Assembly (NCBI GenBank): GCA_030063045.1
Contig: JAQSEB010000059.1
Coordinates: 682,001-746,000, forward strand
Direction of reading: 5' to 3'
DNA length: 64,000 bases
DNA from: Pratylenchus scribneri
Lineage: Eukaryota > Nematoda > Chromadorea > Rhabditida > Pratylenchidae
Made by a program: the position numbers and the translations under genes. The notes beneath the pieces were generated by a model. That model saw only the letters and a list, made by a program, of their open reading frames with translations. It made no database searches and was not told where the DNA came from. How positions within the stretch are numbered: the stretch's first letter is position 1; each line of letters opens with the position of its first letter. Shown one piece after another: positions 44,201 to 55,316 of the stretch.

Positions 44201-47200
44201 CCATTCCAATTAATTTCATCCAAATCCCCCCAAATTCGAATAGGTCGATTTTGCCGGCTTTCTTCCGTGTGTTATGGTGGAATACGTGCTGATGACTTCC
44301 TCCTATGTGTCCTCCTGGTCAATTGCCGCACTCACACTGGAACGCTATTTGGCCATTGCCCATCCGCTTAAACATGTTCAATATGGACATATTAGCCGGT
44401 GGAAGGCGATGGCCTGTTGGCTCCCTCTTCCATTTTTGCTCAATTTGGTCCAATTCTATTCCCTTTCGCCACCGGCTGATCCAGAATTACCTGTGCGCAA
44501 ATGCGAAGTGAAGGATGGACAAATTCAGGTGAGGGGGAAATCTGCAATTATACCATTTAATTTGCCGAAAAATTAAATGGTTTAAACAAGTGTTTGCCCC
44601 ATATTCATAAACCAAATATACCCAAAATTGGATAGAGCTGGTCAAGACGCATTGATTGGTATTTTTTTTTTTGCCAAATTCAGAGTTATGTCATCATTTC
44701 ATTTTGCTATTTTTTGATTTCCTTTTTTGACGTCATTTTTAGTCAATTTTTAGTCTCTTACGCAATTTCCTCCCTCCCATAAATAATTTTATTTCCCCAA
44801 TTTAATTTACTAATCTAATTTATCTAAAATTACCAAAACAAATGTTGCTAAAAAGTACCCTTTAATTACCTGCTGTATGAAAATTATGGGTACGAACGAT
44901 AATTGGGCATGGGATGGAACAGTGTATTGGCCAGATAAATCTATTGTCGATTATGCTAAAATTATTGGATCAATTTAATACATAACATTTTAATAGGCAT
45001 AAAGATCATTTTGTCCCTAATTGCCGTAAATACTTTAGAGGCGACAAAAACCACAATTATGCCATAATTTCATTCTGCCTTTTTTGATCTTTTTGACTTG
45101 TTTCACACGCATTTCCTTCCTTCCTTACTTAAATAATTTCTAATTTAATGTAATTATCCCAAAAATTCGCTCAAATAATTTTGCCAAAAATATCCCAAAA
45201 CCCAAATTATATAATTTTCCCCTCAATCTAAAAAAGATGATTGCGGAATTGTCGGATGTGCTGCTCTGCTATTGCCTCCCATGTTGCATTGTTGTTGTCC
45301 TAAATTTGGTGATTGCCTCCAAAGTTCGTTCGGCCGATCGAAATTTTGCCACCCCATCGCCGCCATTGAAAAAGCCGCCAATGCCTTCAATGTCTTCTTC
45401 AGCAGGCCCAATACCGCATTCCTCCTCCAATGGACTTTGCCCATCCAAATCATCAAAATTCTCCATTGGCTCATTGCCATCCCGAAAAAGTTCCAGCCGT
45501 TCCCTGCAAGTGCCAATCACGGCCAGAACCGTTGGAGGTAAATTTTTAATAGAGAGTAAGGGAAGTTTTTGGCCTATAGCTCAATGGGGAAATGGCAAAT
45601 TTTAGAAGGTGATTTACTACTTCTAAAATGTCCTCTAAAATTTCATCTTTTTAAAGCCTAAATAGCTTAATTCCTTTGGAGCCTAAAATAAAAAATATGG
45701 CGAGGAAGTGCGGAAAAAGCCAATCTGAGAAGGGATGATATCATTTGAAAGCCAAAAGTGTTCTCTACAATTTGGCCTATTTAATTTTTATGAAATCCAA
45801 ATTAAAAAATATTACATGTCTTTGAATGTAATAAACTCGAATAGGCGACCGGGCAGCGAAGCAAAAGTCAATTTGAGAAAAGATATACCTTTTGAAAGCC
45901 AAAAGTGTCTTTTACAATTTGATCTTACTAAAGTTTTTTGGATTTCAACTTTAAAAAAGTTACATAGAGTGTAATAAATTCGAATTAATCAACAATTCAA
46001 TACCTGCATCTGTTTTTGGCTCATAGTTCTATAAGGCAATAGTCAATTTTGGAAGGCAATAAACCATTTGAGAGCCAGAAGTGTCTTTTACAAAGAGGCT
46101 TTATGATTTTTATAAAATTCTTTTTTGAAAAAAAATTACATGTCTTAAAGTTTAATAACCCAAATTTTTGGAGAAAACTCGCGATTTTTCCAGAAATTAT
46201 TTATTTTAAAAAATTAGTGAAGCCACTTTGTAGAGGACATTTAGAGCTTTCGATTGACATATCGCCTTCCTGAATTGGTTATCGCCTCGCTGAGCTATGG
46301 CCAAAAGAATGGCATAGGTATAGGTACTCAAATGGCTGCTGTACTGTACTCCTTTCAATTATCATCAAAAGAGAATCAATCACATAATAACCGGGGCAAT
46401 TTTGGTTGATGGGAGGGGAATTTTTTCTCTTCCTGTCGCTAAGCGAGAAGAAAGGAGTACGGTATTCAAAAAAGAGGGAAAATATTTTTCCCTTTTCCTC
46501 ATTGCGCTGATCAAGGCAAACTCAAATTGTTCTAAAGGCCATTTTTAAAATTCCCATAACTCTTCTTAGATAAAACCATTTTTGACAATTTTGATATCAT
46601 TTTAAAGAGCAAAGAATGATCTATTAAATTATATAAAAATCTGTATTTAATATTACATTTTTAAAGTTTAATTTTGAATTCAAATTTATTAGGTCTATTT
46701 AAGTCTAATAATTTCATTATATCCTTTGCCATTCTTTTGACTATATCTCTGTAAGCGATTATCCAATTTCGGAAAGTGATATACCATTCAAAAGCCCAAA
46801 GTGTCCTCTACAATTTGGATATTTTAAATTTTACGAAAATTTAATTTTTAAAAAGGTACATGACTTTAAATGTATTAACCTAAAATTAAATCCGAATTTT
46901 GAAGGAAAAGCCATATTTCCCAAAAGAATTTTGATTTTTAATAAAATTAGTAAAGCAACTTTTTAGAAGGTTCTTAGGGCTTTCGAATGGCATATCGCCT
47001 TCCTAAATTGGTTGCTTCCTTGTTGAGCTATGACCAAAAGAATGGCATATGTACTCAATCGGCGGTACCCAATTGTTAAATTTCGAATAAAAAAATATAA
47101 ATTAGAGAATTTTATCTAATTTTAATTCAAAAAATTTGAACATTTTTAATGAAAAATCGAAAATATTAAAAAATCTTTTTTCAGGTTCTGCACCGTCCGC

Positions 47201-48133
47201 CTCCGCCGGCACTCGAATTCTGTTGGTCGTGCCAGTCGTGTACATTCTCCTGAATACGCCATTCTATTTGTTCCGAATTTTGGACACTGTTGCCATCAAT
47301 TTGTTCCATTCCGAAGCATTCCAAGGCGGTGGATTGGCAGCGAATCCGGCACTTGCCTGGCTTTATAATGGTAAAAAGGCCTTCCTTGACCTTGTTATCG
47401 CCGCTTTAAATAGCTCATCATGGAATGAATCAATTTTAATGATTTTAGTATCAAATTAAAGAGCTGACTTTTGGCTATTAAATAATATTAATTTAATTTA
47501 AATTGTTTCAGAATTAATGGAGTTATGACTAAAAACCATTTAAAATGATTTTTACTATGGATTTGCGAAATTTTTAGTTGTTTTTTTGGTCACAACTTTA
47601 CCATTTTTTAACCAATTTAAAAAAATTAATATCATTTGATAGCCAAAAGTCCGCTCTTTAATTTAATACTAAAATTATCAAAATTGGTACAGTCGTTGAT
47701 TAGTTATACTCATTCGCGTCAAGTTGGCTCGTCTCTCTCATTCAAATCCACTCAATTAAATTCCCTACTAAATTCAGTTGCCCACTATTTGTATTACGTG
47801 AATTTTGCCTGTGATGTGCTCGTCTACGCCTTCTCCAGTGCCAATTTCCGTCGGACCGTGCTGATCGCATGGCGTCGCCTCCTTTGCCCGGGTTGGGCCC
47901 AACAACAGAAGGAACTGGCCATTGGGCTGACCAGCGGTTGCCGTGGCACAAATGCCACTCTCGGCTATCAACAATCCACCAAACGACTTTTGAACCAATC
48001 ACCTTGCCAAATGCAGAAGAAAATTCAACATGGTACAGTGCAACAAAATCAGCGGAAACAGCGAGTCAGTCTGGAGGTGGATGGGGAAGAGGCCCGTCGA
48101 TCGCTGATGGCCAATCGATGTGCTACAAAATGA
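41294..48133 (+). CDS. Class A GPCR, FMRFamide/peptide-receptor-like
   Basis: Seven exons, all in phase: 41294-41396, 41443-41546, 43544-43624, 44244-44528, 45237-45537, 47185-47370 and 47778-48133, giving 471 residues. The extracellular N-terminus has NES and NGS glycosylation sites. TM1 contains GNTISLVAIL, TM2 LTIADSVFLFG, TM3 ends SSWSIAALTLERYLAIAHPL (ERY in place of DRY), TM4 ACWLPLPFLLNLV, TM5 LLCYCLPCCIVVVLNLVI, then a Ser/Pro-rich third loop, TM6 ILLVVPVVYILLNTPFYL, and TM7 NFACDVLVYAFSS with DVLVY where NPxxY is usual. The tail is long and polar. ERYLAIAHPLK and the TM1-TM2 pattern point to the peptide-receptor group that includes FMRFamide receptors; the ligand cannot be told from sequence. 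Introns reach 2 kb and carry repeats. Confidence 0.85.
41705..41880 (-). repeat. SINE-like element with A and B boxes, in GPCR intron 2
   Basis: On the minus strand, TTTTTAGCTTAGTGGGTTGA (A box) is followed by GGTCTCTGGTTCGAACCCG (B box) and then ATTTTTTCGGACTTGTTTGT with CACTTTTAT. The tail matches the copy at 25536-25680. This is the best-preserved copy for promoter boxes. Confidence 0.7.
42155..42475. repeat. GC-rich 40-bp satellite, about 8 units
   Basis: The unit reads TTCTTTAGGTCGTGTGCAGG then CTCGCTTCGCTCGCCCGCTC. Each unit contains the hairpin-forming GCTCGCTTCGCTCGC. It is embedded in an AT-rich GPCR intron, and the neighbouring TTAACGCGCCAAGGCGCGTT at 42100 is itself an inverted repeat. 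Confidence 0.92.
42485..42880. repeat. Three-copy direct repeat of about 120 bp, keyed by AACCGGTTTGCAAACC
   Basis: Copies start near 42492, 42613 and 42744 with AACCGGTTTGCAAACCA. Each continues to CGATCTCAAAA-like and CCATACCCGAAAACCC segments. It directly follows the 40-bp satellite, and both probably belong to one larger element whose ends I could not fix. Confidence 0.8.
43682..44005. repeat. Family B fold-back element in GPCR intron 3
   Basis: Left end TTTTGGCCATAGCTCAACAA at about 43688; right end GTTGAGCTATAAATAAAAGA at about 43979. A further right arm alone (GGCCACTTTGTAGAGGGC to TCACTGAGTTTTAACTC) follows at 44094-44178. Confidence 0.85.
44590..44672 (+). repeat. Left-flank fragment of the 46-bp-unit element
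   Basis: ACCAAATATACCCAAAATTG, then AGAGCTGGTCAAGACGCATT and GATTGGTAT. No internal 46-bp unit follows, so this is either a truncated or a solo-end copy. Confidence 0.7.
45545..47050. repeat. Cluster of four to five family B elements in GPCR intron 5
   Basis: Left arms begin near 45566, 45722 and 45855, with incomplete partners. A full or near-full copy runs from about 46015 to 46315 (AGCTATGGCCAAAAGAATGG at the right), and another from 46735 (CATTCTTTTGACTATATCTC) to 47045. Repeated insertion or duplication has built most of this 1.6-kb intron. Confidence 0.75.
47398..47728. repeat. Family A fold-back element filling the last GPCR intron
   Basis: Left end TAGCTCATCATGGAATGAAT, right end TCGTTGATTAGTTATACTCA then TTCGCGTCAAGTTGG. 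Arms carry TTAAAGAGCTGACTTTTGGC and GATAGCCAAAAGTCCGCTCTT. Intron 47371-47777 is little more than this element. Confidence 0.85.
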
Positions 48134-48358
48134 TGAGATAAATGAACATTTTGGGAATATTTTTGGACATCAAATATATACTTATTAATTTTAATTTATT
48201 TTTCATTATTTTATTTTGCCAATAAATTTTTTAAATTGAATCCGAAGGTTGGGATAAATGAATCATCGGTTTTTGGCCTATAACTCAGCGGGGTGATTGC
48301 CATTCTGAGAAGGCGGTATAACTTTTGAGAGCCCAAAATGTCCTCTAAAAAGTGGCTA

Positions 48359-48720
48359 AAAAGAAAAAAAATTCAACACGGAACAGTGCAATAAAATTAG
48401 AGGAAAAAGCGAGTCAGCCTGGGAGATTAATGGAGAAGAGGCCCGTCGATCGCTGATGGCCAATCGATGTGCTACCAAATGATGAGATAAATGAACATTT
48501 TGGGAATATTTTTGGACATCATAAACTTACTTATAATTAATTTAATTTATTTTATTTTTCATTATTTTATTTTGCCAAAAAATTTTTGAATTGAATTTTG
48601 AGAGTAATTTGCATCAGTTTTTGCTTTTTGGCCCATAACTCAGCGCGGGGTGATTGCCATTCTGAGAAGGCGGTATACCTTTTGAAAGCCCAAAATGTCC
48701 TCTAAAAAGTGGCTAAAAAT
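48359..48720 (+). pseudogene. Tandem duplicate of the GPCR 3' end (part of last exon, 3' flank and family B arm)
   Basis: About 48018-48358 is repeated at about 48359-48720. Shared stretches include GAGGCCCGTCGATCGCTGAT, GGCCAATCGATGTGCTAC and TGATGAGATAAATGAACATT. The copy has lost the reading frame, for example GTGCAATAAAATTAG where the gene has GTGCAACAAAATCAG, creating a TAA. It lacks any transmembrane sequence, so it cannot encode a receptor. Confidence 0.9.
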
Positions 48721-48935
48721 TTATAACAAATTTCACCTATTTAGTTGGTTGGTCGCTAATAAGTATAATAAATTCGAATTTTTGAAAGAAAAGCAGCCTA
48801 TTTTATAAATTGTTGTTTTAAAATTTTCTAAAAATAAATCAAGCCACTTTTTAGAGGACATTTAGGGCTTTAAATTGGCATATCGCCTTCCAAAATTGGT
48901 TACTTCCCTGTTGAGCTATGACCAAAAGAATGGCC
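48620..48935. repeat. Family B fold-back element downstream of the GPCR
   Basis: Left end GGCCCATAACTCAGCGCGGG at about 48631; right end TTGAGCTATGACCAAAAGAA. Its left arm is also present in the first duplicate at 48277-48357, so the element was there before the tandem duplication, and the right arm remained only in the second unit. Confidence 0.85.
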
Positions 48936-50113
48936 CAAATATTGAAACGGCGGTGTTGAAAGGTCATCTTTCAGTATATTTTTTGGAGTAAAAAGAAGGA
49001 ATGGCAAGCAATTTTGCTGTTTGAAATGAATTCACATGGTAACTGGCTCTTTTCTTTCCTTTTTTGTGAACCAAATACAGTTACCGATGCGATCCAATCC
49101 TGGCAGCAAAACAGCCGCGCAAAAATAAAGAAAGGGTAATTTTTTTTGAATATTGATTATGAAGAAAAAAGGAAAAGAAGGAGGAATTGGCAGCCGGCCG
49201 GAAGGAGAGGGAAGCGACGCCAATTTTGGCGGGTGGATCAACAGAAAGGAGAATGGCATTGAAAGGGGATGGCCGGCTGGCAGGAAGGAAGGGAGGAAGG
49301 CATTGGCTCTGATGGCCATATTGAATGGACATCTTTGGCAAAAAGCCAGGAAGGTTATTTTGAAGGAGAGAGGAGTTTGAAATTTCTTGGCAATCATTCG
49401 GAATTACGGTCCCAAAAAATTAATTTGCAAAATTTTGCAAAATTTTTTTCTCAGACTTTTTCATAACTTATTAGAATACAAATTTGGCATCTTTTTTGGC
49501 ATATTTTGTAATCTTTGTAAGATATAGGCAATTTAGGAAATGTCAATGAGTTCCTAGGCTACTTTTCAAAATATGTTTTTATTAAAGACTTATTTCTTCG
49601 GGACCATAATTTCGAATAATCGAAGGATTGGGAGAATAAATGTGTTATTTTCCATTTAATATTTTGAACTTTGTTGATTCCATTTAATAAGCAAATCCTC
49701 CTTCCCTTTCTCCGACATTAATGTTCCCGCTTTTTGTTTCCCCCCTCATTATGGTCGGCTTTTTGTGTTTTTATCAAAGGCGGCCGATCTCCGCTAATAA
49801 AAGGCATTAAAAAATACAAATGTTGCGGAAATCCCGATAAGGAACAAAAAGTTGTGATTGTGACTTTGTGAATAATAAATATTAAAAGGAATGAAAAAGG
49901 AGGAATATTAATTATTAAATATGAGGGGAATATTGGAATATGGGCGTTGAATTGTGATGGACATGGAGAACAAAAATAGGTGGCTTATCAAAAAGAGAGT
50001 AATTTTAATAAGAAGGCAATAAATATTCCATTCAATTCAATCACATTTTCATTCATTCATTTCAATTGTTGGTTGGGTGGAATGTTCGTTCAAATGCGGC
50101 AAATGGACCGCAA
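48936..50113. other. Gap between the GPCR and the calcium-sensor gene
   Basis: Between the two convergent genes I see AT-rich sequence and a GGAAGGAGGG-type purine patch (49160-49300). There is no supported exon and no member of the repeat families. Confidence 0.5.
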
Positions 50114-53100
50114 TTAAAATAGCCGAAATTGAAGATTGTGAAGTGATTCGAGGATGGCCGGATCGCGACGGCAAATTGCCAAGAAATTTTCCCTGGTAAC
50201 GCGGCCACCACGATCGAATTTCTGTTCAAATTTTAATGAATTAATATTTAATCGCAAAAATTGGATAATATTTAATTTGCCGAAAAAAAGAATAGATAAT
50301 GCCAAAATAACAGTTTAAGGAAGGTGGAGTTTGTCCTACATTCCCAAACCAAATATACCCAAAATTGGATAGAGCTGGTCAAAACGTATTGAATGGTATA
50401 TAATTTGTTGTGTGGTTTGGTTAACAATTAAAGGGTATTAAACGGTTTAAACCCATTTTGGTTTGGTCAACAATTAAAGGGTATTAAACGGTTTAAACCC
50501 ATTTTGGTTTGGTCAACAATTAAAGGGTATTAAACGGTTTAAACCCATTTTGGTTTGGTCAACAATTAAGTATTAAACGGTTTAAACCCATTTTGGTTTG
50601 GTCAACAATTAAAGGGTATTAAACGGTTTAAACCCATTTTGGTTTGGTCAACAATTAAAGGGTATTAAACGGTTTAAACCCATTTTGGTTTGATCAACAA
50701 TTAAAGGGTATTAAACGGTTTAAACCCATTTTGGTTTGGTCAATAATTAAAGGGTATTAAACGGTTTAAACCCATTTTGGTTTAATGGTTCAAAACTAAG
50801 TTAGAATTGGTTTAAAATTAAACCAAAACAAAATCATATGCGTCTTGATCGGTTGAGTTAAGGTTACCGTTACAATCTTTTCGGTAAAATTAAATATTTC
50901 CCAAAAATGAATCAATTCCCAGTACGCACCCTGAATAATGCCTGTGCATGCTTTTCCCTCCTTTCGGCCATTTCCCTTGGATTTATTCGCCTTCTCCGAT
51001 TGTCCAGCAAATCCTCGGTTGCAGTCAGCACATAAACCAATCGATGCCAACTGATTTGGCCGGAGCCCAACGGATCATAGAGTCGATAAATCCAATCAAG
51101 CCTTTCCTCCAATGAGCCACGAGTCAAAATGGAAAGGCCACGTAGAAATTTCTGTGGGCAAAATTTTTAAATTATAAAAATTTTTATTTTTCTGCCAAAA
51201 TTTTCTCAAAAATCACATTTTTTTGTGCCAATTTCTATTTGTATATTTTCACATGAAAAAGGAAATAAAATTATATTTGAATAGTTTGCAAGGAAAAATG
51301 AGAATTTTGGAGGATGGATTTTATGTTCGAATTTGATATTTGTGAAGGCCCAAAAATTAATGTTTGTACCAATTAAAAAGAAAGAAAAAAATGGGCAATT
51401 CCATTTTTAGATTTTTTTTTTTTGACAATTAAATAGGCGCCTTAGTTTTTGGCCGTAGCTCAGCGAGGCAATAGCCAAATTATGTGAAGGCGATATACCA
51501 TTGGAAAGCCCAAAGTGCCCTCAACAAAACATTGGCCTATATTACACCTAAATTTTATGAAACCAGAATTTAAAAAATTACTTATCTTGGATGAAATTTA
51601 TCCGAATTTTGAGAGAAAACTGCATATTTTCAAGATGTTTTAATTTTACGAAAAATTAATTTGGCCAATTTTTTAGAGGACATTTAGGGCTTTCAAATGG
51701 CATATCGCCTTCCAAAATTGGTCACCTTCTTATTGAGCTATCGCCTTCCAAAATTGGTTGCTTCCTTATTGAGCTATGGCCAAAAGAATGGGCTCAATTA
51801 CACATTCGTCATTGTGATAATAATCATTTTTCGTGAAATCGAGGGAACGCAAATTTTATTTCCCTACAGTAATAAATTATAAGAATGAAAAAGAGAGGAT
51901 ATGGTATTCCAAATTCTAATTTTTGGAAATGGAAGTAGGGCTGAAAATTTCCTGCCCCGCAGTAATATTCACTTTCAGAAAATGAGGATAAACATTTTCC
52001 CTTGATATGCCCTAGCTTGACTTGAATGCCTATAACTCGACAAGGATGAAATCAATTTTAATAATTTTAGTATCAATTTAAAGAGTAGACTTTTGGCTAT
52101 CAAATATTATTAAATTTATTTAAATTGGTTCAGAATTGGTGAAGTTGTGCCTAAAAAACAATTTAAAATGATCTTCATTTTGTATTAGACAAATTTTCAT
52201 TGTTTTTTTTGAACAAAACTTCATCAATTTTAAACGAATTTAAATAAAATTAATATAATTTAATAGCCAAAAGTCTGCTCTTTAATTTGATACTAAAATC
52301 AGTAAAATTAGTCCAATCCTTGATGAGCTATTTTAAATGGCTCAAATTGAACAGCTCCAAATATTTTTATTTCCAAATTATTTAAAAAATCCTTCCATTT
52401 TACTAACATCAAATGTGATTGTGCCAGCCTGGTCCGTGTCGAATGCATTAAAAATCAAATCGGCAAAATGTTCAGTATCTCCCCGAGGAAATAATTGAGT
52501 GAATATTTGCCGGACAATGTCCCGATGAATAATTGCATTTGTTGAACATTCCTTGAAATTTCGATAGATGGCACGAATTTCCGGTCGCGTGAAATGTGTT
52601 TCCGAGGCCAACTGCATTGGAAAAGAGGAGGGGGAAAATTTTTGTGGCCCATTTGGTTGGGACATTTTTTTACTGATTGGAAACATCGAAATTGGGACTG
52701 GCATTTATTTAGTTTTGGGTGGAGGGGAATTTATCATCCAATCCACTCTTTCTTTTTATTTATTATATACCCCCAAAAAATCCACATTGATCCACCCCCA
52801 AAAAATAATGATCAATTTCTGAACAGCTGTTCAAGTGAGGATTGGCCCATTCCTTCCTTTCCTACCAAAATATTTCCAAATGGCTCCCATGATTCTCTCC
52901 TATTTTCCTATTTATATTTATTGGGGAATCAACAACAAAAATGAACACTTTTTAAGCAGGGATCAGGGTCGCCATTTTTAAAAAAAATACATTAAAGATT
53001 AAACTTAAAAATAAAAATTTAGAGATTAAAATAAAGGTTTTTGTTTTAATTGAATATAAAATAATTAAAATTAGTTAATTTAGGCTTTATTTTAATCAAA

Positions 53101-53501
53101 AATAGGCAAATGAAGGTCAAGATCAATCATTGGTATCACAATCACAAGCAGCAGAGGCTAACATTCTAATATATTAAAGAAAAAATTTTTCATTTTTTTA
53201 AATTGTAATGGAAGGGGAATTTTATCAAAAAAAAACACAAATAGAAAAATTAGACTAAAATGGCTCTAGGTAAAAAATTAATTAAAATTATTCAAATATC
53301 CAAAAAATACAAAACTATAGTCTAAAAAATTAAAAAAGTAAATTTTTATTTTTCTAGATTCGACCCTCAAGAAATTTAAAAAGTACGTCAGTGGCAACCC
53401 TAATTTATATTCCGGGAACCAAAAACCAAAAATGACCATATTTTTAGCTCTTCCCCCGCACTGACTTGATCCAGACAAATTGGCTGCTTCTTCAAATGCA
53501 G
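50114..53501 (-). CDS. KChIP/neuronal-calcium-sensor relative with degenerate EF hands
   Basis: Exons 53466-53501, 52408-52611, 50930-51151 and 50114-50221 join in phase 0 and give 188 residues from the first exon listed; the true 5' end is upstream. Family landmarks: LDQLASETHFTRPEIRAIYR, FTQLFPRGDTEHFADLIFNA, FLRGLSILTRGSLEERLDWI and the C-terminal ESLHNLQF. These follow KChIP order closely. Loop residues are poor: EF2 DTDQAGTITFDK ends in Lys, EF3 DPLGSGQISWHR has Leu at position 3 and Arg at 12, and EF4 DRGGRVTREN is two residues short. KChIPs bind Kv4 channel N-termini. Whether this one still senses calcium is doubtful from the sequence. No N-terminal myristoylation site is visible in the exons found. 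Confidence 0.82.
50335..50862 (+). repeat. 46-bp-unit element, longest copy (about 8 units)
   Basis: Left flank AACCAAATATACCCAAAATT and GGTATATAATTTGTTG, then tandem units CAACAATTAAAGGGTATTAA plus ACGGTTTAAACCCATTTTGG, then right flank TTTAATGGTTCAAAACTAAG and CATATGCGTCTTGATCGG. One unit is shortened near 50570. It lies in the intron before the last exon of the calcium-sensor gene. Confidence 0.93.
51448..51795. repeat. Family B fold-back element with a duplicated right end
   Basis: Left end TTTTGGCCGTAGCTCAGCGA at about 51449. At the right, the segment ending in GAGCTATCGCCTTCCAAAAT is followed by a second GAGCTATGGCCAAAAGAATG, so about 45 bp of the right end is tandemly duplicated. Confidence 0.85.
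52012..52340. repeat. Family A fold-back element in a calcium-sensor intron
   Basis: Arms TTAAAGAGTAGACTTTTGGC and ATAGCCAAAAGTCTGCTCTT are inverted. The right end reads CTTGATGAGCTATTTTAAATGG. The left end is degraded (AACTCGACAAGGATGAAATC). Confidence 0.82.
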
Positions 53502-53621
53502 CTGCAATGCAACAATCAACGCATTTTCGGGATCTTTTTTTTTGGGGAGGGGAAATTAATGTTTAAAAAAGAAGTAGGAATTTGTGATTGCAGTACTAGT
53601 AGGCGGCTTTTCTATATCAAG

Positions 53622-53935
53622 ACTATTATTATGGCCATAATTCCGCTAGACAATAGCAAATTTTGGAAGGGAATAGACCAATCGAAAGCCTACAGTGGCC
53701 TCTACAAGGTGGCCTTAATTAAATTTTATGAATTCAATCTTACAAAAATTTTATATGCCTTTGAATGTAATAAATCTAATTTTCTGGGAAAAGCGGCTTC
53801 TTTTACAATTTTTAAAAATTCCAATAAAATAGTTAAGCAACTTTTTAGAGGGCATTTAGGGCTTTCGAATGGATTATTGCCTTTCTAAATTGGTTACAAT
53901 CTCGTTTAGCTATGGCCAAAAAATAGGCCCAGCAC
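53622..53935. repeat. Family B fold-back element
   Basis: Left end ATGGCCATAATTCCGCTAGA; right end TTTAGCTATGGCCAAAAAAT. Arms are more diverged than usual. Confidence 0.78.
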
Positions 53936-53970
53936 TGAAAAGTCCTACTACTTCGGTGTTTTGAACTGAC

Positions 53971-54046
53971 CGGAAAGTGCCTTGGCCAAATCGGCCTTAT
54001 CAAATTGATCTGGGGCAATTGCTTGACGCCTTCGTAGATTGCGCAT
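53971..54046 (-). CDS. Possible 5' exon of the calcium-sensor gene
   Basis: An ATG-initiated frame, MRNLRRRQAIAPDQFDKADL then AKALSG, ends at a good donor (G|GTCAGT). The direction and position suit a first exon of the KChIP-like gene. However, it ends in phase 1, whereas the exon at 53466-53501 needs phase 0. An unseen small exon would therefore be required. Confidence 0.3.
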
Positions 54047-54049
54047 TTT

Positions 54050-55316
54050 TTTGAATTTTTTGGATGAATTCAACGGAAACTATTCGAAAAGGCTCAAATT
54101 TCCCCTTGAGGGAGAAAAATGGGAAGAAAAATGATTTATGGATGGGAATGGATTGACAGGTCAGACAGAGGAATGGAAAGGTGTGAAAGGGAATGGAAGA
54201 GGCCAGCTGGCAAAATTCAATTTTGGGTTTGGCCAGATGGCGACGATGGCCACAAAAAACCACAAATCCCCCATTCCCTTTTTATTATGAGACTGAGCCG
54301 AATGAATGAATGGCAGCTGCTTTTCATCGTCATTTCCCCTTTCATTTTTTTGCATTCAACCGCAAAAATTTTCCTACTTTTCAGCTGAAAATATGGAGGA
54401 AATCATTGTTCCGTCGCCGTGGATTTGTGCCTTTTGTTATGCCATTTTGGCTATGCCTTTTTGGCCATTTGGGCGTGTGTAAATTGGAATTCGACACTAT
54501 ATTGGGGGTGGAGGGGCGAGGGGGCCTCTTCATCCGCCCTTTGTCCTTTTTGTTCCTTTAGGCCAAAACCACACATCGATTGGGGACCCAGAAACCAAGG
54601 AAGCGGGGATACAGAAATCTAGAAACCATGGGGAGAGGATTTTGAGCCTCATTTTGGCACTATTTGTTGGGCTTTTTTGTATTATGACTTCCTTTTTGGC
54701 CGTTTGGGAGTGTGTAATATAATGTGGAATTCGACACTAGTGTGGAGGCCTTTCCATCCCTCCTTTTGTTCTTTATGCCCTGCAGGGCAACCACCGCCTC
54801 GGGGGTTTTTTATTAGCCAATGAAGTCACATCGATTGGGGGAACGGCTCCAGAAACCAGAGGGAAAGAGATGAATTGAGGAAATGCAGATGAGAATGGGG
54901 AAATGGATGAGACGACAAACGACATGCAATGTTGTCAAAAGGGCCAAGTATTCCCCATTTTGGCACACAAAATTGGAAGAAACCACAAACAATGAATGAA
55001 TTTTGTGGAATTTTTGGATCGGCACAAAAAAGGGCAAATGTAAATTGAAGCCATATTGCCTTTTGCCAAAAAATGTGGGAAAAATTTCGTCCTTTTTTTT
55101 TATCAAATTTTGACCCTTTTTCAGAGGAAATATGATAGAGGAGAATAAAGATTGAAAAATTATAAAATTAATTTTAGAGGAAAGACTGAAGAAAGCAAAT
55201 GTCTAATTTTTTAAGGCATAATTAAAAAAAATATTATAATATGGAGGATAAGGAGAGAGTTGTATTGGACAATTTTATTAAAGCGGCACAGTAATTCCCA
55301 TTTATTATTGGATTTT
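54050..55316. other. Gap between calcium-sensor 5' region and the TXNDC17-like gene
   Basis: Two related segments recur: TTTTGTTATGCCATTTTGGC...TGTGTGTAAATTGGAATTCG (54434-54500) and TTTTGTATTATGACTTCC...TGTGTAATATAATGTGG (54674-54740), each ending with AATTCGACACTA. A third shared block, CACATCGATTGGGG, lies near 54573 and 54827. This is an old duplication of about 250 bp. No exon supported. Confidence 0.5.
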
